In this document: piece by piece, positions 51,281 to 59,029 of the stretch | Layout: each line of letters starts with the position of its first letter | Position numbering within the stretch: position 1 is the first letter of the stretch | NCBI GenBank assembly: GCA_963844695.1 | Contig: CAWJPL010000020.1 | Coordinates: 1-64,000 of the forward strand | DNA: 64,000 bases | Direction: 5' to 3' | DNA from: RYN-230 sp963844695 | GTDB lineage: Bacteria; Actinomycetota; Actinomycetes; Streptosporangiales; Streptosporangiaceae | The notes under the pieces: model-generated | Databases searched by the model: none | Seen by the model: the letters and a program-made list of their open reading frames with translations, nothing else | Told to the model about the DNA's origin: nothing | Translations under genes and position numbers: made by a program

Positions 51281-51946
51281 TTAAGCGTTGCCCCTTTCAG
51301 GGCCTGCTGTCCCGGTGAACCGGGCACTGGGCTCACCGCGCAGATGCCCGGGCGGGAGTGTCCGGCCGCACAGGACGAGCGCCAGGTCCTGGGCCTGGCC
51401 GGACATCGGCACCCCCGACCCGAGCGACCAGTCCAGGTCCTCGGCGCGCAGGGCGACCCCGGCCAGGTCGGTCCCGAAGAACTTCTGTGACTTGGGCCCG
51501 GTGACTGCGGCCAGGACCGTCCGCAGGCGGTCCTCGGGGACCCGGCGGTCGAGGCCGAGCGCGACCGTGATGTCCAGGCCATGGATCACGTCATGGGTGA
51601 GCGCGCCCTCGAAGCCGCCGCCGGGCGGCTTCCAGCGGTTCTGCTCGTTGTCCCGCAGGGCCGCGGCGAGCTCTTCCGGCGGGGCGGTCCCGTCCCGCCG
51701 GGCGCAGCGGTCGGCCATCCGGTTGAAGTTCCCGCGCGACCTGACCATTTCGAACGCGAACCGGGGGGGACGGTACCGGAACGGCATGGTGATGTGCGCC
51801 ACGACTTCGCGTACCCGCCATCCCTGGCACAGCGTCGCGGCGTCCCATGCCGCCGGGGGCAAGCCGGCCAGGATCGCGGCCAGGTCCCGGCGCTCCGCCG
51901 CGATCGCCCCGGCGATGCCCGAGTTCTTCGTCTCCGCGGCGCTCAT
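51281..51946 (-). CDS. Maleylpyruvate-isomerase-family DinB-fold protein (TIGR03083-like)
   Basis: 221 residues from ATG 51946, overlapping the SRPBCC stop by 4 bases. R-D-L-A-A-I-L-A-G-L-P-P-A-A-W near the start, R-V-R-E-V-V-A-H-I-T-M-P-F near residue 47 and H-D-V-I-H-G-L-D-I-T near 121 supply the His ligands. Last gene of a three-gene operon with ArsR and SRPBCC proteins. Confidence 0.86.
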   Translation of the reverse strand: MSAAETKNSGIAGAIAAERRDLAAILAGLPPAAWDAATLCQGWRVREVVAHITMPFRYRPPRFAFEMVRSRGNFNRMADRCARRDGTAPPEELAAALRDNEQNRWKPPGGGFEGALTHDVIHGLDITVALGLDRRVPEDRLRTVLAAVTGPKSQKFFGTDLAGVALRAEDLDWSLGSGVPMSGQAQDLALVLCGRTLPPGHLRGEPSARFTGTAGPERGNA

Positions 51947-52416
51947 GGTGTCGTCCTCGTCCCCGGGCCGGCGGTGCGGGCCGCGAGGTATCCGGCGAAG
52001 CGGTCCAGGGAAGTGCGGAAGCCGGCCTGGGCCTCTGGGGACCGGGCAAACTCGGGCACGTTGACCTGGCGGATCTCGACCCCGGTGCGAGTGCCACCGA
52101 GGTCGGTGAAGGTCACGGTCACTGTCATCCCGGAGTGGGCCTCGGTCCACACCAGCCTTTCCGGCGGAGCGACCTCGTCGTAGACCGCCTGGGTGGGGTA
52201 ACGGCTGCCGTCGGCGTCGTTGATCATGACGGTCTCGAACACCCCGCCCGGGCGCGGGTCCACGGTGATGTACTCGACCGGGGCGCTGGTCCCGGCCGGG
52301 CCCCAGAAGTGGGTGAGGTGCTCCGGCTGGGTCATGCACTGGAAGACAAGCTCACGCGGGGCCTCGAAGACCCTGGTGAAGACGAGTTCAGCCGGGTCTG
52401 CTGCTGAGTTGCTCAC
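51943..52416 (-). CDS. SRPBCC/AHSA1-family protein
   Basis: 157 residues from GTG 52416. Typical AHSA1 strands: T-R-V-F-E-A-P-R-E-L-V-F-Q-C-M-T-Q-P-E-H-L-T-H-F-W-G-P, then D-P-R-P-G-G-V-F, Y-D-E-V-A-P-P-E-R-L-V-W-T-E and V-T-F-T-D-L-G-G-T. A ligand-binding helix-grip fold. The ArsR-AHSA1 pairing is very common in actinomycetes. Confidence 0.9.
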   Translation of the reverse strand: MSNSAADPAELVFTRVFEAPRELVFQCMTQPEHLTHFWGPAGTSAPVEYITVDPRPGGVFETVMINDADGSRYPTQAVYDEVAPPERLVWTEAHSGMTVTVTFTDLGGTRTGVEIRQVNVPEFARSPEAQAGFRTSLDRFAGYLAARTAGPGTRTTP

Positions 52417-52844
52417 TGGTCGCTCTTTTCGTTCGACGGCGGCCGCCCGTCCGGCGGCTCGGGCTTTTGCGGCGGGGTCCGCCCCGCATCGCCAGCTGGT
52501 CCTCGCTGGAGATCGCGCAGGTGGGCGTCGAGCTTGTCGAACCGCTCGGCCCAGATCCGGCGGTTGTCCTCGATCCAGGCGGCGGCCGGCTCGAGCGCCC
52601 CGGCCTCGAGGTGGCAGGGCCGGAACTGAGCCCGCCGGGTCCGCGAGATGATCCCGCAGCGCTCGAGAACCTTCAGGTGCTTGGAGATCCCGGGCAGGGT
52701 CAGGTCGAAGGGAGCGGCTAGTTCGTTCACCGTGGCGTCTCCCCGCGCCAGCCGGGCCACGATGGCCCGGCGGGTCGGATCCGCCAGGGCCGTGAAAGTG
52801 GCGTCGAGCTGGTCTTGCGCCACCGCTGTGCCAGCACTGGGCAT
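52413..52844 (-). CDS. ArsR-family transcriptional regulator
   Basis: 143 residues from ATG 52844. A winged helix is clear: T-A-L-A-D-P-T-R-R-A-I-V-A-R-L, D-A-T-V-N-E-L-A and G-I-S-K-H-L-K-V-L-E-R-C-G-I-I. No metal-binding Cys pair is seen. ATG 52844 is preferred over the upstream in-frame ATG 52874 because it follows GGGAGGTCAG, and 52874 would lie at or before the predicted transcription start. Likely autoregulates its three-gene operon. Confidence 0.9.
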   Translation of the reverse strand: MPSAGTAVAQDQLDATFTALADPTRRAIVARLARGDATVNELAAPFDLTLPGISKHLKVLERCGIISRTRRAQFRPCHLEAGALEPAAAWIEDNRRIWAERFDKLDAHLRDLQRGPAGDAGRTPPQKPEPPDGRPPSNEKSDQ

Positions 52845-52876
52845 CTGACCTCCCGCGACTGTGATCCTGTTCATGT

Positions 52877-52905
52877 ATTTGACCACCTAGTTAATTAGCT
52901 GTCAA
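52877..52905 (-). promoter_or_regulatory. Promoter of the ArsR operon
   Basis: On the minus strand, TTGACA (52905-52900) is a perfect -35 and is followed after 17 bases by TCAAAT (4 of 6 for a -10). The stretch is AT-rich (GCTAATTAACTAG between the boxes), which also suits an ArsR operator. Transcription would begin near 52870. Confidence 0.55.
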
Positions 52906-53171
52906 GTTAAGTACTCAGCCTGGCTCGCCTCTCAGCGGTCTCGGGGTCATGACCACCACCTCAAAGCGCACGGCGGACCGAGGCAGTCGCACAGCGGCAT
53001 CAGGCCGCGGATCGCCACGCTGCCGCCCAACCGGTTCCGGCACGAACTTTCCTGACCCGGACTCCGCCCACGGAGTGGGTTATCGCCGAGATCGTCAACG
53101 GCGTGTTCCTCCCCCACGTCGCGAACCCTTCATGACCCTGGTCAATGAGTACTGCTAGAGAGGTGCGCGGC
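52906..53171. other. No supported gene between the ArsR promoter and the XRE gene
   Basis: Short frames exist on both strands but none has a ribosome site or protein-like composition. A plus-strand piece near 53065-53130 (V-I-A-E-I-V-N-G-V-F-L-P-H-V-A) looks faintly protein-like and may be a fragment. Confidence 0.5.
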
Positions 53172-53426
53172 TTAGCGCGGCCTGGCGGGGACAAACTCCG
53201 CAGGGTTTTCGCCCAGGGCGGCGGCGAGGCGCGCGAGGGTGCGGGAGCGGCAGGGTGCGGTGGGCTGGCGTTCCAGGCGCCGCATGGTTGTCAGGCTGAT
53301 CCCGGCGTGAGTGGCGAGTTGTTCCTGGGACAGCCCGTGCTGGTGGCGTAACTGCCGTAGTTGCCTGCCGTCCAGGACGGTTGTCCAGCGTTGCGCCCCA
53401 AGGTGGGTGCTGACCGTGCCGGTCAT
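53172..53426 (-). CDS. XRE-family helix-turn-helix protein
   Basis: 84 residues. The HTH_3 fold is clear: L-R-Q-L-R-H-Q-H-G-L-S-Q-E-Q-L-A-T-H-A-G-I-S-L-T-T-M-R-R-L-E-R. Its start overlaps the stop of the upstream small protein by 4 bases, making a two-gene operon divergent from a short GntR gene. Confidence 0.85.
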   Translation of the reverse strand: MTGTVSTHLGAQRWTTVLDGRQLRQLRHQHGLSQEQLATHAGISLTTMRRLERQPTAPCRSRTLARLAAALGENPAEFVPARPR

Positions 53427-53725
53427 CCTGTTCCGCCTGCCTGGCTGGCCTCGGTCAGTACGGCGAGCAGTTCGGGTAAGTCGGGGGTGATCACCGTGTG
53501 CGGACGGGCGGCCGGGTGCAGGGACCGCGCGACGTAGACGGTGCGGTCTGGGATGATCTCCCGCCAGATCCTGTGGCCGGGGAAGTCACGCTGGATCTTC
53601 ATCAGAGTCTCGTCGTCCGCCGCGGGGCTGACGCCAGATTGGCCGCCGCAATGCGGGGCAGCGGTCCCGGAGGTCGCGGGCGAATCGGGGCTACTTGCAC
53701 TGGATGGCTGACGATGGTCGCTCAT
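53423..53725 (-). CDS. Small protein coupled to the XRE regulator
   Basis: 100 residues. The first ~40 are Ser/Pro-rich and disordered-looking. The rest is compact: I-Q-R-D-F-P-G-H-R-I-W-R-E-I, V-Y-V-A-R-S-L, and a closing helix L-P-E-L-L-A-V-L-T-E-A. The same kind of protein is found beside XRE genes in other actinomycetes, with no known function. Confidence 0.75.
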   Translation of the reverse strand: MSDHRQPSSASSPDSPATSGTAAPHCGGQSGVSPAADDETLMKIQRDFPGHRIWREIIPDRTVYVARSLHPAARPHTVITPDLPELLAVLTEASQAGGTG

Positions 53726-53809
53726 AGCTGAATGCTATATCAACTATGTCAGCTATGGCAGACATGAGCTGGCTCACCTACCATGATCAGCACGGTTACC
53801 TTGATCAGC

Positions 53810-54058
53810 ATGGAACGGTATGTCGTCAACGTGCACGCGCCGGAGCCGAGCTACCTGCAGCTCGCTTCGCAGTTGCGGGCCCGGATTCACTCCGGGGAGA
53901 TCGGGCCGCGCGAGGCGCTTCCCTCGATCACGTACCTGACCGGTGAGACCGGGCTGGCTGTCGGCACCGTCCGTAAGGCCATCGGCGTCCTCGTCGACGA
54001 AGGGCTCGCGTACACCGTGCCCGGACGCGGAACCTTCGCCAGCCCGCGCAAGAGCTAA
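53810..54058 (+). CDS. Short GntR-family regulator
   Basis: 82 residues from ATG 53810, essentially only the winged helix: Y-L-Q-L-A-S-Q-L-R-A-R-I-H-S-G-E-I, A-L-P-S-I-T-Y-L and V-R-K-A-I-G-V-L-V-D-E-G-L-A-Y-T-V-P-G-R-G-T-F. No ligand domain. Such minimal GntR proteins next to XRE genes occur on actinomycete integrative elements, but no integrase or transfer gene is seen here. Confidence 0.87.
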   Translation: MERYVVNVHAPEPSYLQLASQLRARIHSGEIGPREALPSITYLTGETGLAVGTVRKAIGVLVDEGLAYTVPGRGTFASPRKS

Positions 54059-54147
54059 CTCACACGGGTCCGCGGAAGCCCGGGGATCGTTGTCTGCGGC
54101 ACCCTTCTGCATCCATGAATGCTCGTGCTGCAATCGGCGGTCGCGGC

Positions 54148-54927
54148 TCAGGGCCGGGTCGCGATGAGTACTTCGACCCGGAATGGCTCGGTGACCACAC
54201 CCGCGGGGTACAGGTCCAGGACGGCCGCGCGGACGTCCCTGCTGAACGCGGGGGCGTTGTCGCCCAGGAGCGCCGGGGTGGAGAACGAGTACGACAGTTG
54301 CAGGCCCGTCACTTCTTCGACGGTCAATTGCCGTGACCATGACCAGGTCAGGGTGCCCACTGCGCAGAACGCCGAGTTAGCCAGGACGTCGCGGTGACTG
54401 TAGATGCCTGTCCCAGCGGCCTGCCGGTCGCCGAGATACCGGGCCCGGATCCGGGCGATGGCGTACTCCCAGTCCGGCTGCTCGCTGTCACCCAGAACGT
54501 CATTGATGACAACCACAGCCCCATCTGGTGCCAGCATCTCGTCCAGGACGGCCAGCACGGCGGGCCGGTCGGTCCAGTGGAACGACGCGGCGAAGACCGC
54601 CAGGTCGGCCCCCGGCCCGGCGAGCGCGGCGATCTGGCTGGAGTCGCCCTCCAGCCAGGTGATGTTGCCAGCCCCGGCCGCCTGGGCCGCCTGCCGGCCG
54701 CGGGCCAGCATGCCTGGCGCCGGATCGATCGCCACCACAGCCTGGGCGTGGCGGGCCAGTGGGATCGTGAGCTGGCCAGTACCGCACCCGATGTCCAGCA
54801 CGCGCTGGGTGCCGTCCAGCCCCGCGCGGGCCGCTAGGGCGTCCACCAGGCTCTGCGGGTACCCCGGCCGGTATTGCGCATAGTGGTCAACAGCCGAGCT
54901 GAACAACTGCTGAGGAACGCCGTCCAC
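54148..54927 (-). CDS. Class I SAM-dependent methyltransferase
   Basis: 259 residues: Y-R-P-G-Y-P near residue 19, SAM motif V-L-D-I-G-C-G-T-G-Q-L near 43, acidic residue in V-A-I-D-P-A, F-A-A-S-F-H-W-T-D and a core of strands in the C-terminal half. The Y-x-x-Y-R-P-x-Y-P start is typical of the Tam/YafE-like subgroup. Substrate unknown. Confidence 0.88.
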   Translation of the reverse strand: MDGVPQQLFSSAVDHYAQYRPGYPQSLVDALAARAGLDGTQRVLDIGCGTGQLTIPLARHAQAVVAIDPAPGMLARGRQAAQAAGAGNITWLEGDSSQIAALAGPGADLAVFAASFHWTDRPAVLAVLDEMLAPDGAVVVINDVLGDSEQPDWEYAIARIRARYLGDRQAAGTGIYSHRDVLANSAFCAVGTLTWSWSRQLTVEEVTGLQLSYSFSTPALLGDNAPAFSRDVRAAVLDLYPAGVVTEPFRVEVLIATRP

Positions 54928-55044
54928 AGTTCACCGCCTCCGGCTCTGATAGGGCACATGGGGGCCAGCAAAAAGTGTCCATTATTTCAGCCGCCGTCAC
55001 CTACCGGAGAACTTCCGTACGCCTTGGCGACCTAACGTCGCCTG

Positions 55045-55265
55045 ATGCTTTCTCGTCGCAAGTTCCTGCAGATCTCGGCCACTTCGACTGGACTCGCCAT
55101 CACCGGACCGTCTGCTCGGCCGACAGCGTGCAGTCGGTGTCCCCCTTGCCGGTGAACCATCCGTCGCGAGCCCAGACCTTCGGCGCGATCCCTGGCCCGA
55201 CCGGGACGCCTGGCATGTCTCATCTGTTCAGGAACTACAGCGGGAAGGACGTCCACGAGCGTTGA
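55045..55265 (+). pseudogene. Remnant of a Tat-exported protein
   Basis: ATG 55045 opens a textbook twin-arginine signal: M-L-S-R-R-K-F-L-Q followed by a moderately hydrophobic stretch, but it stops at 55155 after 36 codons. A second frame over the following bases reads F-G-A-I-P-G-P-T-G-T-P-G-M-S-H-L-F-R-N-Y-S-G-K and stops at 55265. Both pieces look genuine, so the gene was probably longer and has been shifted or deleted. The rest of 54928-55356 shows only the hairpin that follows. Confidence 0.5.
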
Positions 55266-55270
55266 CCCGC

Positions 55271-55306
55271 CTGCTCGCCCGGGCTGGCGGCGGCCCGGGC
55301 GAGCAG
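55271..55306 (+). terminator. Strong hairpin, terminator candidate
   Basis: CTGCTCGCCCGGGC and its exact reverse complement flank an 8-base loop, a perfect 14-bp stem 6 bases after the Tat remnant's second stop. No T-run follows, as is common for actinomycete terminators. It would also serve the convergent VOC gene. Confidence 0.65.
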
Positions 55307-55356
55307 CGAGTAGCTGGCGAGCCACGTCGGCCTCCCCCACCCCCTCCTCGAGGGTT

Positions 55357-55758
55357 CTAGGTCGCCGCCGCGGCTGCCTGGGCGCTTGCTAGTTCGCCAG
55401 CGCTGATCTCGACGCAGAACTCGTTGCCCTCAGGATCGGCGAGGATCACCCAGCCGAACTCGGGGCGAAGGTCGCTGACGACCGTGGCGCCGAGCCTGGT
55501 GAGCCGGGCGATTTCCTCGTCCTGGGTCCGGTCAGCCGGCATGACGTCCAGATGCACCCGGTTCTTGATCGTCTTCCCCTCGGGAACCCCGACGAAGTAG
55601 AGCCGCGGATGACCCTCGCCCAGGTTCCCGACGGCGGAATCCTGGGAGCCCGGCTGAGGCCTCTCGATCACCGGCCACCCTGTGACTTCTCCCCAGAACC
55701 TGGCCAGGGCGCGAGGATCGGCGCAGTCGAACGTGATGTTAAGAATGGCAGAACTCAC
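55357..55758 (-). CDS. VOC-family protein (Glyoxalase_6 type)
   Basis: 133 residues from GTG 55758 behind GGAGA. I-T-F-D-C-A-D-P-R-A-L-A-R-F-W near the start, V-H-L-D-V near the middle and V-I-L-A-D-P-E-G-N-E-F-C near the end mark the common actinobacterial VOC subgroup. Substrate unknown; upstream in-frame codons look non-conserved. Confidence 0.88.
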   Translation of the reverse strand: MSSAILNITFDCADPRALARFWGEVTGWPVIERPQPGSQDSAVGNLGEGHPRLYFVGVPEGKTIKNRVHLDVMPADRTQDEEIARLTRLGATVVSDLRPEFGWVILADPEGNEFCVEISAGELASAQAAAAAT

Positions 55759-55840
55759 GGCGTTCTCCGCTCGTGTGCGGGCAGGCAGGCTCCACCCATG
55801 ATCTCGCGGGGCGTGCGCCAGGCGGCTGTACCGTGCCGTC

Positions 55841-56236
55841 ATGGCTATCTCATTCAGCGCGGAGACCCTCAGGCTGCTGGGCGGACGTAACTACGCCGTC
55901 CTGGCCACCATCAACCCCGACGGCAGCCCGCACACCTCCGCGATGTGGGTCGGCCTCGACGGTGATGACCTGCTGTTCTCCACCCTGGAAGGACGCGTGA
56001 AGCACCGCAACATGCTGCGTGACCCGCGCGTCAGCGTCACCGTGTGGGACTTCGCGGACCCGGAAATCTCGGTGGATCTCCGTGGTCGGGTGTCGATGAC
56101 ACCCGACCCTGAGCGGCTGCTGCATATCCAGCTGTCCCGCAAATACGACGGCACCGATCCAGGCCAGGACGCTCCTGGCGCGCGCCGCGTGATCGTCCGG
56201 ATGGCAGTGGAGAGCGCGGCCGGGCATGCCGCATAG
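55841..56236 (+). CDS. PPOX-class F420-dependent-type flavoprotein
   Basis: 131 residues: N-Y-A-V-L-A-T-I-N-P-D-G-S-P-H-T-S-A-M-W-V near residue 17, G-R-V-K-H-R-N-M-L-R-D-P-R-V-S-V-T-V and V-D-L-R-G-R-V. This split-barrel fold uses F420 or flavin. Substrate unknown. The GNAT gene begins 4 bases after its stop. Confidence 0.88.
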   Translation: MAISFSAETLRLLGGRNYAVLATINPDGSPHTSAMWVGLDGDDLLFSTLEGRVKHRNMLRDPRVSVTVWDFADPEISVDLRGRVSMTPDPERLLHIQLSRKYDGTDPGQDAPGARRVIVRMAVESAAGHAA

Positions 56237-56239
56237 CCC

Positions 56240-56632
56240 ATGATCACCTACGAGTGGCGTGGGACATTCACCAGCAGCGAGGTCGGCACGCTGCACGCGG
56301 CGGCTTTCGGTCACCGGGACGCCGCCCGGAACTGGCGGGATCAGGCGAAACGCCACAGCCTGGGCTGGGTCTGCGCCCGAAGCGGGGGCGATCTCACCGG
56401 GTTCGTCAACGTGGCCTGGGATGGTGGCGCCCACGCCTTCGTCCTCGACACCATGGTCGCCCCCTGGATGCACCGGCAGGGCACCGGCACCAGGCTGATC
56501 GCCGTTGCCGTCCAGGAGGCACGCGAGGCAGGCTGCACGTGGCTGCACGTCGACTTCGAGGAGCACCTGCGGCCTTTCTACCTCGGGAGTTGCGGATTCA
56601 CCCCCTCCGCCGCCGGCCTCATCGCCCTGTGA
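56240..56632 (+). CDS. GNAT-family acetyltransferase
   Basis: 130 residues: V-L-D-T-M-V-A-P-W-M-H-R-Q-G-T-G-T-R-L-I near residue 68 holds the CoA-binding loop (H-R-Q-G-T-G-T). H-V-D-F-E-E-H-L-R-P-F-Y follows. Short but complete. Likely cotranscribed with the PPOX gene. Confidence 0.86.
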   Translation: MITYEWRGTFTSSEVGTLHAAAFGHRDAARNWRDQAKRHSLGWVCARSGGDLTGFVNVAWDGGAHAFVLDTMVAPWMHRQGTGTRLIAVAVQEAREAGCTWLHVDFEEHLRPFYLGSCGFTPSAAGLIAL

Positions 56633-56672
56633 AGTCCGCGTGCAAACGGGCCGGTTGTCGCGGTTGGGAGAA

Positions 56673-56921
56673 TCAGCCTGCCCACGTAACGTCGGTCAGC
56701 GTGACGGTCCCGTAAGCGTCATCAATCACGTACGTAACCAGTCCGGCCACGCCGAACTCAGCACGCCGCACATATGGATCGCGCGTGGCGAATGTCCGCA
56801 GCGGATCGTCCGGGCGCTCGATCACCGTGGCCATGAGGGAGATGAGCGCGTCTAACGCCTTAGCCGGAAAGTTGCCGAGCTGTCCAAGAACCCGATCACT
56901 TAACTCCGCCCGGTAGATCAC
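56673..56921 (-). CDS. RelE/ParE-like toxin
   Basis: 82 residues from GTG 56921: Y-R-A-E-L-S-D-R-V-L-G-Q-L near the start, P-Y-V-R-R-A-E-F-G-V-A-G-L-V-T-Y-V-I-D-D in the core and V-T-L-T-D-V-T-W-A-G at the end. The small alpha-beta pattern fits RelE-superfamily mRNA interferases, although the usual catalytic basic residues are only partly seen. Its start overlaps the stop of the upstream DUF6247 gene by 4 bases, a normal toxin-antitoxin layout. Confidence 0.75.
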   Translation of the reverse strand: MIYRAELSDRVLGQLGNFPAKALDALISLMATVIERPDDPLRTFATRDPYVRRAEFGVAGLVTYVIDDAYGTVTLTDVTWAG

Positions 56922-57232
56922 CGCGTGCGGGTTCGTGCCGCTGCTAGCCGCTCCTGCCAGTCCGGAATAACATCCTCGGCCGGCGTTGTCCGGGCGCTTC
57001 CGTCACCGACGCCCGCCAGGTCCTCGTAGTACCCAGGCTGGCTAGTCGCGATGACCGTCAGCCGCCAGACATGCAAGAGCCGTTGCAGTCGCCGGTACCC
57101 GGCCGGATCGTGAGCAGCGTCGATGGCCTCGTGATACTGGCGCAGGAACTCACTGCGTTCTTGCTGGGGCAGGTCCCGCAGGATGACCGCAGGGTCATCG
57201 GGATCCTCGACACCGGTCGGCTCGGCGGACAT
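56918..57232 (-). CDS. DUF6247-family antitoxin-like protein
   Basis: 104 residues from ATG 57232. The conserved stretch is I-L-R-D-L-P-Q-Q-E-R-S-E-F-L-R-Q-Y-H-E-A-I followed by A-G-Y-R-R-L-Q-R-L-L-H-V-W-R-L. This family is regularly found directly upstream of RelE-like genes in actinomycetes and is thought to be the antitoxin. Confidence 0.8.
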   Translation of the reverse strand: MSAEPTGVEDPDDPAVILRDLPQQERSEFLRQYHEAIDAAHDPAGYRRLQRLLHVWRLTVIATSQPGYYEDLAGVGDGSARTTPAEDVIPDWQERLAAARTRTR

Positions 57233-57242
57233 GAAACTCAAC

Positions 57243-58181
57243 TTACACCGGACCTCGGACGCCGCGGGAGCTACCGGGCCAGCTTTCGTTCCCGGCCGCT
57301 GCATGTGCGGCACGGCCACGCCGGCCTGCTGGTTCCGGACTGCTGGCCGCGCCGGAGGGATGACCCTCCTGATCTAGGTGACCCGCCCGGCGCAGCAGGT
57401 GGCGGAGGGCCCGGGCGGACGGGGTGCCCGGGTCCGCGGTCATGAACACCACCTGCTGATCGTCGCCGGGCACGGCGAGCACGTCACAGTTGATCCGCAC
57501 CGCCCCGATCTCGGGATGGGTGAACGTCTTCGACCGGTGCCCCGGAGCACGTACCGGGTTGGTGTCCCACACCTGCACAAACTCCTCGCTACCGGCCCGC
57601 AGCTCAGCCAGCAGGCGGGCGAGCCGTTCGTCACCGGGGTAACGGTCGGCGGCCCCGCGCAGCCGCGCCACCACGATGTGGCTGAACTCCTCACCGCCGG
57701 AGCTCCGGCGCCAGCCGGGTTCCAGGAAACGCCGCCGGGCCAGGTTGGGCTCGTCCGCGAGGTGGCCCAGCAGGGCCTCGGCGAGCGGGTTCCAGGCGAT
57801 CACGTCATACGCAGCGTCGGTGACTACGGCCCCCGCTTCCGGGATCCGGCGCAGCAGATCAGCCACGTACGGGCGGACCTGGCGAGCCGGGCCGGGCGGC
57901 GGCGCCGGGGTGGTGCCCGCCAGCCGGAACAGGTGGGTCCGCTCGGCCGGGGTGAGCCGGAGCGCCGCCGCGAGGGCGTCCAGGATCCGCGGCGAGGGCC
58001 GCGGACCCCGGGCCTGCTCGATCCGGGCGTAGTACTCCACGGACATGCTGGCCAGGTGGGCAACCTCCTCACGGCGCAGACCGGGCGTGCGGCGGCGCGG
58101 GCTCGCGGGCAGGCCCACGTCGGCCGGGCGCAGGTCCGCCCGCCGGTCGCGCAGGAAACAGGCCAGCTCCTGTCGGGCCAC
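57243..58181 (-). CDS. XRE-family regulator with MmyB-like ligand-binding domain
   Basis: About 312 residues from GTG 58181 behind GGAGGTGG. Begins A-R-Q-E-L-A-C-F-L-R-D-R-R, then the HTH (T-P-G-L-R-R-E-E-V-A-H-L-A-S-M-S-V-E-Y-Y-A-R-I-E-Q) and the PAS-like MmyB domain (A-W-N-P-L-A-E-A-L-L-G, W-D-T-N-P-V-R-A, H-P-E-I-G-A-V-R-I-N). Such proteins commonly control a divergent SDR gene, exactly the arrangement here. The last ~45 residues are atypical, and the natural end may be earlier. Confidence 0.88.
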   Translation of the reverse strand: MARQELACFLRDRRADLRPADVGLPASPRRRTPGLRREEVAHLASMSVEYYARIEQARGPRPSPRILDALAAALRLTPAERTHLFRLAGTTPAPPPGPARQVRPYVADLLRRIPEAGAVVTDAAYDVIAWNPLAEALLGHLADEPNLARRRFLEPGWRRSSGGEEFSHIVVARLRGAADRYPGDERLARLLAELRAGSEEFVQVWDTNPVRAPGHRSKTFTHPEIGAVRINCDVLAVPGDDQQVVFMTADPGTPSARALRHLLRRAGHLDQEGHPSGAASSPEPAGRRGRAAHAAAGNESWPGSSRGVRGPV

Positions 58182-58251
58182 GAGCCACCTCCGCTTCCAG
58201 GTATCAGTTGTGCCTGGATCAGCCGGCCTGCCACCGGGCAGAGTCGACACC

Positions 58252-58965
58252 ATGAACGATTCCACGGCCCTCGTCACCGGCGCCAACAAGGGCATCGGCA
58301 AGGAAATTGCCCGGCAGCTCGTGGCGGCCGGGTTCACGGTGCATGTCGGCTCCCGCGACCCGGAGCGCGGCCAGCAGGCCGTTGACGAGATCGGCGGCGG
58401 AGCCCGGCTCCTCGTGCTCGACGTGACCGAGGCCAGCCAGCATCGCCGACGCCGCGCGGCAGGTCGAAGACCTCGACGTCCTGGTCAACAACGCGGGCGT
58501 CATGGTCGATGGCCAGGCGCCGCCCGAGGCGGACGTGGACAGCTTCCGCCGGACATACGAGACGAACGTGTTCGCGGTCCTCGCGGTCACGAACGCCTTC
58601 CTGCCGGCGTTGCGGCGGTCCGCGCGGCCCCGGATCGTGAACATCTCCAGCGGGACCGGATCGCTGACCTGGAGCACCGACCCGGAGCGGCAGCCCCCCT
58701 CAGTGGGCACCGGCGCCGCCTACCGCTCGTCCAAGACGGCGCTGAACGCGCTGACCGTGTTCTACGCCCAGGCCCTGGGGGTGAGGGATTCCGGGTCAAC
58801 GCGCTCGCGCCCGGGCTGCGCAGGACCGACCTCAACGAGCGCGCCGCCGCCAGCGACGGGGATCCGGCCGAGGCGGCCGCGGGCGCCGTCCAGCTGGCGC
58901 TGCTCCCCGACGACGGCCCCACCGGCGGGTTCTTCTCCTGGGACGGAACCCCCGCGCCCTGGTAG
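58252..58965 (+). pseudogene. Short-chain dehydrogenase, two apparent frameshifts
   Basis: Starts at ATG 58252 with T-G-A-N-K-G-I-G. A shift near 58437-58441 leads to the frame D-V-L-V-N-N-A-G-V-M-V-D and the catalytic region S-S-G-T-G-S-L...Y-R-S-S-K-T-A-L-N. A second shift, at a G-run near 58777-58780, restores F-R-V-N-A-L-A-P-G and the end at 58965. All SDR landmarks are intact across the three pieces, so indel errors are likely. It is divergent from the MmyB-type regulator and should be its target. Confidence 0.75.
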
Positions 58966-59029
58966 GTCACCGCGGCCAGGCGGCCACGTCAGCAGCCCGG
59001 CCCGGGCGGCCCCCGTCCATAATGAGGCT

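Noticed and set aside
53000..53194. Small minus-strand frame before the XRE gene
   Set aside because: No ribosome site and overlaps the XRE stop region; composition not protein-like.
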